From Bisporella sp. PMI_857 (taxonomy: Eukaryota; Ascomycota; Leotiomycetes; Helotiales; Helotiaceae): DNA of 64,000 nucleotides. The notes below the pieces were generated by a model, which was given only the letters and a program-made list of their open reading frames with translations, was not told where the DNA came from and did no database searches. This document shows, piece by piece, positions 58,905 through 64,000 of this stretch. The stretch's first letter is position 1. The number at the start of each line of letters is the position of its first letter. Position numbers and translations under genes: made by a program. Location of the stretch: the NCBI GenBank assembly GCA_021307315.1, contig JAJSPD010000015.1, positions 744,001-808,000 of the forward strand. Reading direction: 5' to 3'.

Positions 58905-59773
58905 TCACAGTCTCGAACCACCATCTGAAAATAGTCAGTATGCTTTTAATCCAGGCCAAAAAAAAACTCATAGAAGAGCTCACCAATCTCAACACTCGTT
59001 CCCGTCGCATAGTCTGCTTTTACAAGATACAGATACGCCTCAGCAATATCGTCCGGCGTAGCCACAAATCCTACCGGAAGCACCGTTTTTTCAAATGTTT
59101 CCTTCTGCTGCTCCTTGCTCTGGCCCAACTTATCCCACAGCTCCGTCTTAACCAGTCCCGGTACCACAACATTAACCCTGATCCTCTTCTCGGCCAATTC
59201 ACCAGCTAGCCCCTTCGTCAAGCTGATCACCCCGCCATTTAGCGCCCCACCAACGCTTGCACCTTTCCCAGGTTTAAGCGCAGCGGTTCCCGACGTGAGT
59301 GTTAAAGAGCCGCTGTGGGTGATGATGTCGTACTTCTTAACTGCTTTACCCACGACTACCGAGCCCCAGAACTTGACGCCGAAGAGGTGCTTAGCATCAT
59401 CAAGGGAGAGCTCGGCAAGGGAACCTCGGATGATTTTATCGACCCCAGAGAAGATTATATGGTCTACCGGCGCTAAAGATTTGAGGAGCTCGATGAAAGG
59501 CTCCTCGTCCCGGATGTTGCCGACAAAGCCTTTGACGGATGGAGAATTGAGGCGGGAGACTGCGGAGTCGACATTAGCTTGCGAGGAAGAGATCACTGTC
59601 ACGATGGCACCAGCATCGAGAAACGCTTGCGCTGCTCCGAAGCCGATTCTGCGATGTCCTGTTAGTTTACCGTGGAGAGCTATGGTGAAAGTAGGGAAGC
59701 AGGTGACAAACCCTGATGTTCCTCCAACGACGATAATTTTCTTGCCGATGAGTTTATCGTTTGACTTCACCAT
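58905..59773 (-). CDS. Atypical short-chain dehydrogenase/reductase
   Basis: Exons 59773-59712, 59648-58984 and 58924-58905 give 248 aa. Intron 1 (63 bases, CTAAC branch) splits the dinucleotide motif, restoring GGTSGIGFGAAQAF. The last exon is only 20 bases and supplies the conserved SDR ending (VEIDGGSRL); without it the frame would end in a poly-Phe tail. Other landmarks: VDHIIFSGVDKI in place of the NNAG motif, GGSLTLTSG-like SGSLTLTSGTAALKPGKGA for the Ser region, and RIRVNVVVPGLVKTELWD. No Y-x-x-x-K is visible where expected; the segment reads GASVGGALNGG. This belongs to a known divergent SDR subgroup lacking the canonical Tyr, so it may reduce by another mechanism or only bind cofactor. 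Cytosolic; substrate unknown. Confidence 0.87.
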
Positions 59774-60389
59774 CTTGGAAACAGTCCTACTTGATACTAT
59801 ATATGCCTGGAAATTTGTTCAAACGGAAAGATGGAGCTTACGATGATGAGGGACATTGTTAAACTATATATCTTGCGGGGTCTGCTTGCTAATCGGGTGG
59901 CCGAAAGACGTGATATCAAATGGATCTTAGCATCTGTCCACAACCATTGCTTCAATTAAGCCACGAGTAGATTGAAATACTAGTGGCTTTACTTCTATTT
60001 TAATAAAATCAGCCTATTTCTTTCGATGAAAGGACTCATAGATGGATAGTTAGACATGCTAGGAAACAACAAAGCCCCCACTTTCGGCCCCTGAGAGTGG
60101 AGAGCAAACAAGCGAACGTTCGTCTGGCAGTGTTGAGACATCGTAGCTGATAAATGCAGATGCATTAGATCACTAGGAAGAATATTCCTAATTACATACG
60201 ATGAGTGAGGGGGATGTGATACACCTAGCCGGGGGCATACTCTAGTTAAGCCAAAGTTCATTCAGTAGCCTAGCACAAGATATACTTTCTAGTCAATGTC
60301 TACTGATATGGAAACCTCATCTAAAGCCCCTGACCTGGGCAGCCTGCGGGATGCATTGGTCCTTTCTGAGAGGCATATATATCGATTTT
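59774..60389. other. Intergenic region between SDR and PSF2
   Basis: About 620 bases upstream of the SDR gene and at the 3' end of PSF2. No supported gene. Confidence 0.45.
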
Positions 60390-61168
60390 CTACCCTTGTT
60401 CAAACTCCATTTCTTCATCCTCGTCACCCACACCTCCACCCTCATCTTCTTCCCTTTCTCGTCTCGCTATCTCCCTACTACTGCCAATCTTCCTCAAGCC
60501 ATCCATTACCCCTACAATGAACGCCCTCCCTTCACTAACCTCCATGGCGCCTACACCGAGCAAAGTGTTGACTCCGCCACCTCCCAGCTCGCTAGAACTA
60601 TGCCGCATTTTTGCCATACGCACTTCTCGCAGGTCTCTGAGCAGCGTCCGTATCCGTCCCGCATCAGGTAAATCGTCGGGACATGCTTCCAGCAGGATCT
60701 CGCCCAGCTCGAGCCAATGGTAGGGAAGGTATCCGGCTGGCGCATCTGCTGTGGATGAGGGTAAGAACGGTGGTGAAATTGTGTCCGTTTTAGAAGGCTT
60801 GATAGAGAGAAGATATGGGTGTGGTGGTGGAGGAGAGAAGGTGTCCGGGGAGGTCTCGGTTTCGTGCTTGAGGATTTTATCAAGGGAGGTGGGATGTAGC
60901 CACGGGGGAGGCAAAATGTTTGCTCTTCTTTGTCGCTTGAGAAGGAGTGCAAGCCAGAGAGGCAACGAGGAGCGATGAGGAGGCCGTAAAGCTGGAGTTG
61001 GGCCCTTTGGTTTGGGTTAGCAAATGTCTGTGGAGGGGTTAGTGGGGTAGATACTGCTATAAGATTTAGAGATTCGAGACGTTGTCGTGGTATCACTGTC
61101 ACGGTTTCCATTTCACATAAAAATGCTACCTCTGCTGGCGTCAAGCCAGGCTGGAGAGGTAAAGCCAT
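60390..61168 (-). CDS. PSF2: GINS DNA replication complex subunit Psf2
   Basis: Two exons, 61168-61055 and 61004-60390, joined by a 50-base intron with a CTAAC branch point, give 242 aa. The N-terminus ([20 protein letters not shown], then [17 protein letters not shown]) is the diagnostic Psf2 B-domain start. [23 protein letters not shown] follows, then the helical A-domain ([38 protein letters not shown]) and a final acidic tail ([18 protein letters not shown]). Psf2 is part of the CMG helicase with Sld5, Psf1, Psf3, Cdc45 and Mcm2-7. Insertions rich in Pro and Ser between the domains are usual in filamentous fungi. Confidence 0.95.
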
Positions 61169-61881
61169 TCCAGTTTTGATCTATCTTTGTTACTTCCATA
61201 GTCAGAGGCGCGACAGTAGGAGACGCGATTTCGGTACCCCAAATCTCAGGCATGAAAAGAGCACTGGCTTGGCGCCGTTACAAATGTTTTGCAAGTTCCG
61301 AAGCACCTCAGTAAATCATCAACCCTTACATCTCATATATCGATAGCATAATCATATTATGAAATTGAAAATGGCACATGTTCTTTTAGGGATTCAGATC
61401 ATACTAGTTCTTAATGCGTATCGTTGGGCAGTCCTAACCCTAACCCATGCAGTGGCACCGGCAGTTGGTCTGACAGGCTCCAGCCTAATTTATATTTGCG
61501 GCGGATCAGTTTAGACCATACTGTAATTATATATTCGCTCTAGCAGCTGGAATTCTGACAAGTCGTGATCGGACACGGCTACGACCCCTGCACGAACTAA
61601 GTGAAGCCTCAGCCAGGATGAATATAGTAGTCGGATTTTTGAAGTCATGTATATGGGAAAGATGGGAGACAATCATTAAATTTCATTATGGAAATTGACT
61701 AGGGAAACATAAGCTGTAGCTTGGTTCTACCAAGTTACATTAAGACACTAACTCCTTTGTAGGATGTAGGATAAATGTTGGTATTTTTGTAGCTGAAACT
61801 AACTAGGTTCTGTAACAATGGCAAACTTTGATTGTAATAGCTCTGTTGGGCTTGATGAAGCCCGATATTTCTCGTCATGCT
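61169..61881. other. Intergenic region with a telomere-like motif
   Basis: About 710 bases. It contains CCTAACCCTAACCC at 61433-61446, two and a third units of the fungal telomere repeat or a telobox (AACCCTAA), 265 bases upstream of PSF2. Otherwise no supported feature. Confidence 0.5.
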
Positions 61882-63696
61882 TCATTGCTCCCAAACACTC
61901 CTCCTTGCTACATCGACATCCAAGTCGAGCAATTCACCAATTCTTGGATGGGGATTTGCCAAATTGGGATGCCAACGCCAATCTTCCTCATCAAATGCGT
62001 CAAGCATTTTTCTTCGTTTCTTATCATCGTCGTCATTTCCTTTCCATAAATCCGAATAGTCTCGATGATTATCCCTCTGAATTTCGAGCCACACTCGAGT
62101 TCTACGATCGCTTCTCCGGCGGTCATTGAGCATGATGAACTCCAAGCCAATCGCGTTCCGAAGACCTTGGGCATACCGATAAACGTCTTTATGGCTGCTG
62201 TGTTGCGAGAGACGGATTCCGGATTTGATCTTCAATGTGGTCAATTTTGCCCAATGAGATGACCAGTCTACTCCCATTTCACCATCACCTTTCCAACGGA
62301 GTGCAGGCGCCCAATCTGTGCAGCCGGATAAATCGAGATATTCGAGACCATAAAGAAGACCTGCCAGTCTTCGCATGATCGAAGCCGCTTCCCGGAAATC
62401 GTGGTCCAGAGAGTGCGAATAAATGTTTCTACCTCCGAGTTGAATGTTTTTGCCGATAGGCGAAGCCATGACAGCATTGACTGAGTTTGGGGTCATCGAT
62501 GGAACAGGCCAATAAGCTAGAGAAAGGTGAGTAATAGTTGGGACAAGTTTTGCAAATTGGAGAAGCTTTGGCCAGGAAATAGTACGTGGCGGATGGGAGA
62601 GAGAAAGGTGGGTGAGATGCGGTATAGGGGGACTCGGTGAGCGGGCGATTGTATCCTCCCAAGATTCTTCGGCGTCTTCATCTTCCACCTGTGCTGGTTT
62701 TTCCACTAGTTCTGCGAGCTGTTTGAAAGATATTGATCGTCCAATTGAACCGGAAATATCGAGACGATAGAAACTATCATTGTCTGGTAGCTCGTCTCTC
62801 CCGCTAGCTTCAGGAGGGACGAGAAGTGCCTTCAAATTTTCGTAGCCGACACCTTCTAAAGGCCCATACACAGCGACGTTACTTAGAAGAAGCATCCTCA
62901 GCCTAGTAGGAATATCTGCCAAGTTATTGTGTTCCCAATCTGCAAGAAAGTCCCAGTCAAGTGCTATCCGCCTCAAGCACATATCTTGAAGACTTCTCCC
63001 ATTGTGTCCTACAGAGGACAGTATTTTCCTGGGCGGAGAGTTTTCTAGCCCTGGCAGGTCATTGATATTATCTGGATACAATCTCCCATCCTGTCCTTCT
63101 CTTGCAATTGCCCGTGCCTCTCGCGTCTTTTCTAGCCAGCTTTTGGGCGGGGGTGGGCCGGCACTGTAAATGGATATTTAGTCACCATATCTAGCTAGCT
63201 ATGCTTCGCAGATTCATAACTCAACAATCAAAGAGACTGCAGGTTTGTGCCGCAAATAGTACTTACGGCCTGGGCCATCCTTCTTCATCATATAGCCTGC
63301 GGGTTTCTCGCCCACGAGATCTCGGTGTTGGTGTCTGCGGCAAGGAGAGTATAGTCTGGATTTGTGGCGGCAGGCTACGTGTCATAGTCACGCTAGCTCT
63401 GGCACGCTGGTCAGGAGTGATTTGGGAGCTTCGAAGGGAGGATATTAGCTCGTTCACGGAGGGTGTAACATCGTTATCTAAGAGTCATACTTGGTCAGCG
63501 GGTAAGTGGCAGATATGAGTCGGAACTTACTGCGGCTCGAGCTCAAGGCAGGAGCCCCAAAGCTGAGAGAGGGATGAACTGTGCTTGCTGGCTTAGAGTA
63601 CTGAGCTGTAAATCGTTTCTTTGGCATGGAGATGTTGCAAAAATCACAGTTTTCTGTGCCGGGTTGAAGAGAGGATTGGTGAGGGGGATTACGCAT
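61882..63696 (-). CDS. Hypothetical leucine-rich-repeat-like fungal protein
   Basis: Three exons, 63696-63531, 63477-63267 and 63163-61882, give 552 aa. The N-terminus starts with Cys-containing NCDFCNISMPKKRF, followed by a disordered Ser/Pro-rich stretch with SVNELISSLRSSQ and a conserved-looking AGPPPPKSWLEKTREARA. From about residue 210 there are irregular leucine-rich segments (LQDMCLRRIALDWDFL, PHLTHLSLSHPP, PTITHLSLAYWPVPSM, GLEYLDLSGCTDWAPAL, LTTLKIKSGIRL), typical of RNI/LRR-type scaffolds. The C-terminus is charged with a DDDDKKRRK tract. I do not recognise a named family. No signal peptide or membrane helix. It is probably a cytosolic or nuclear adaptor; function unknown. Confidence 0.8.
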
Positions 63697-64000
63697 TTGA
63701 GGTTAATGTAGTGGGGCAAAACCTTATTAATAACCTTAATTCCACATCATGAGAAGAGCATATTTTCAACCCAGATATCACCTCAATGCTCATTTTCTGT
63801 AGATTCGCTTTTCGAAATCATCTCTCATCAAAATTGTTGACGCGTACGGCGGATCGGTAGCAGCTGCCAAGATGCCACAATTGCAATTTAATTTTTTAAG
63901 AAGAGCCAAGTTTGTTCTTACTTGGAATTCATATTTGCCTCTGAATATATAGCTGTGATGAGGATCGTTCAAAGCGCCTGACTCTTATCTTGATGCTAAT
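63697..64000. other. Right flank
   Basis: About 300 bases upstream of the leucine-rich protein gene, AT-rich. No supported gene reaches the right edge. Confidence 0.45.

Overview
The window is from a filamentous ascomycete (Pezizomycotina). Genes are split by short introns of about 45 to 100 bases with GT...AG ends and CTAAC/CTGAC-like branch points. Many families are typical of that group: 2EXR, PigL-type N-terminal domains, gEgh16, DUF3425 bZIP, Zn(II)2Cys6 and fungal SDRs. The gene set would suit a plant-associated or saprotrophic Leotiomycete (Helotiales-like), but that placement is inference. All exon models below were joined by hand by frame, splice consensus and family knowledge; coding lengths divide by three in every multi-exon model reported as intact.

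Left part (0-24 kb): a 2EXR protein; a bifunctional HPPK-DHPS folate gene divergent from a nitronate monooxygenase; a broken Ecm33-like surface protein; a BTB-bromodomain protein; a PigL_N-type protein; a heavily decayed gene that fused a PLP-dependent ammonia-lyase-like enzyme to an M20 peptidase; the choline-transporter-like protein Pns1; ArfGAP Glo3 divergent from Tim21; and a doubtful RNase H-like remnant.

Middle (24-44 kb): a long gene-poor stretch, then a secreted modular GH26 mannanase (two CBM35 and a terminal CBM1) next to a Zn(II)2Cys6 regulator. This is followed by a run of damaged or catalytically altered genes: an alcohol dehydrogenase pseudogene, an SDR lacking its Tyr/Lys pair, a bZIP gene with a nonsense codon, and a membrane-protein relic. 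A further 3.5 kb follows with no recognisable gene.

Right part (44-64 kb): QCR10 of respiratory complex III with tiny terminal exons; a CHIP-like TPR/U-box ligase; a small secreted six-cysteine protein; an unknown SAP-like nuclear candidate; a gEgh16/Gas1-type secreted protein; a 2.2-kb transposon-like element bounded by TA and about 136-bp inverted repeats that carries an intact F-box-like gene; an atypical SDR; GINS subunit Psf2; and a leucine-rich hypothetical protein.

Housekeeping genes (FOL1, GLO3, TIM21, QCR10, PSF2, PNS1) alternate with accessory and decaying genes. Several lesions are C-to-T or G-to-A type changes, which would fit repeat-induced point mutation or ordinary decay. I saw no rRNA gene, convincing tRNA or CRISPR array.
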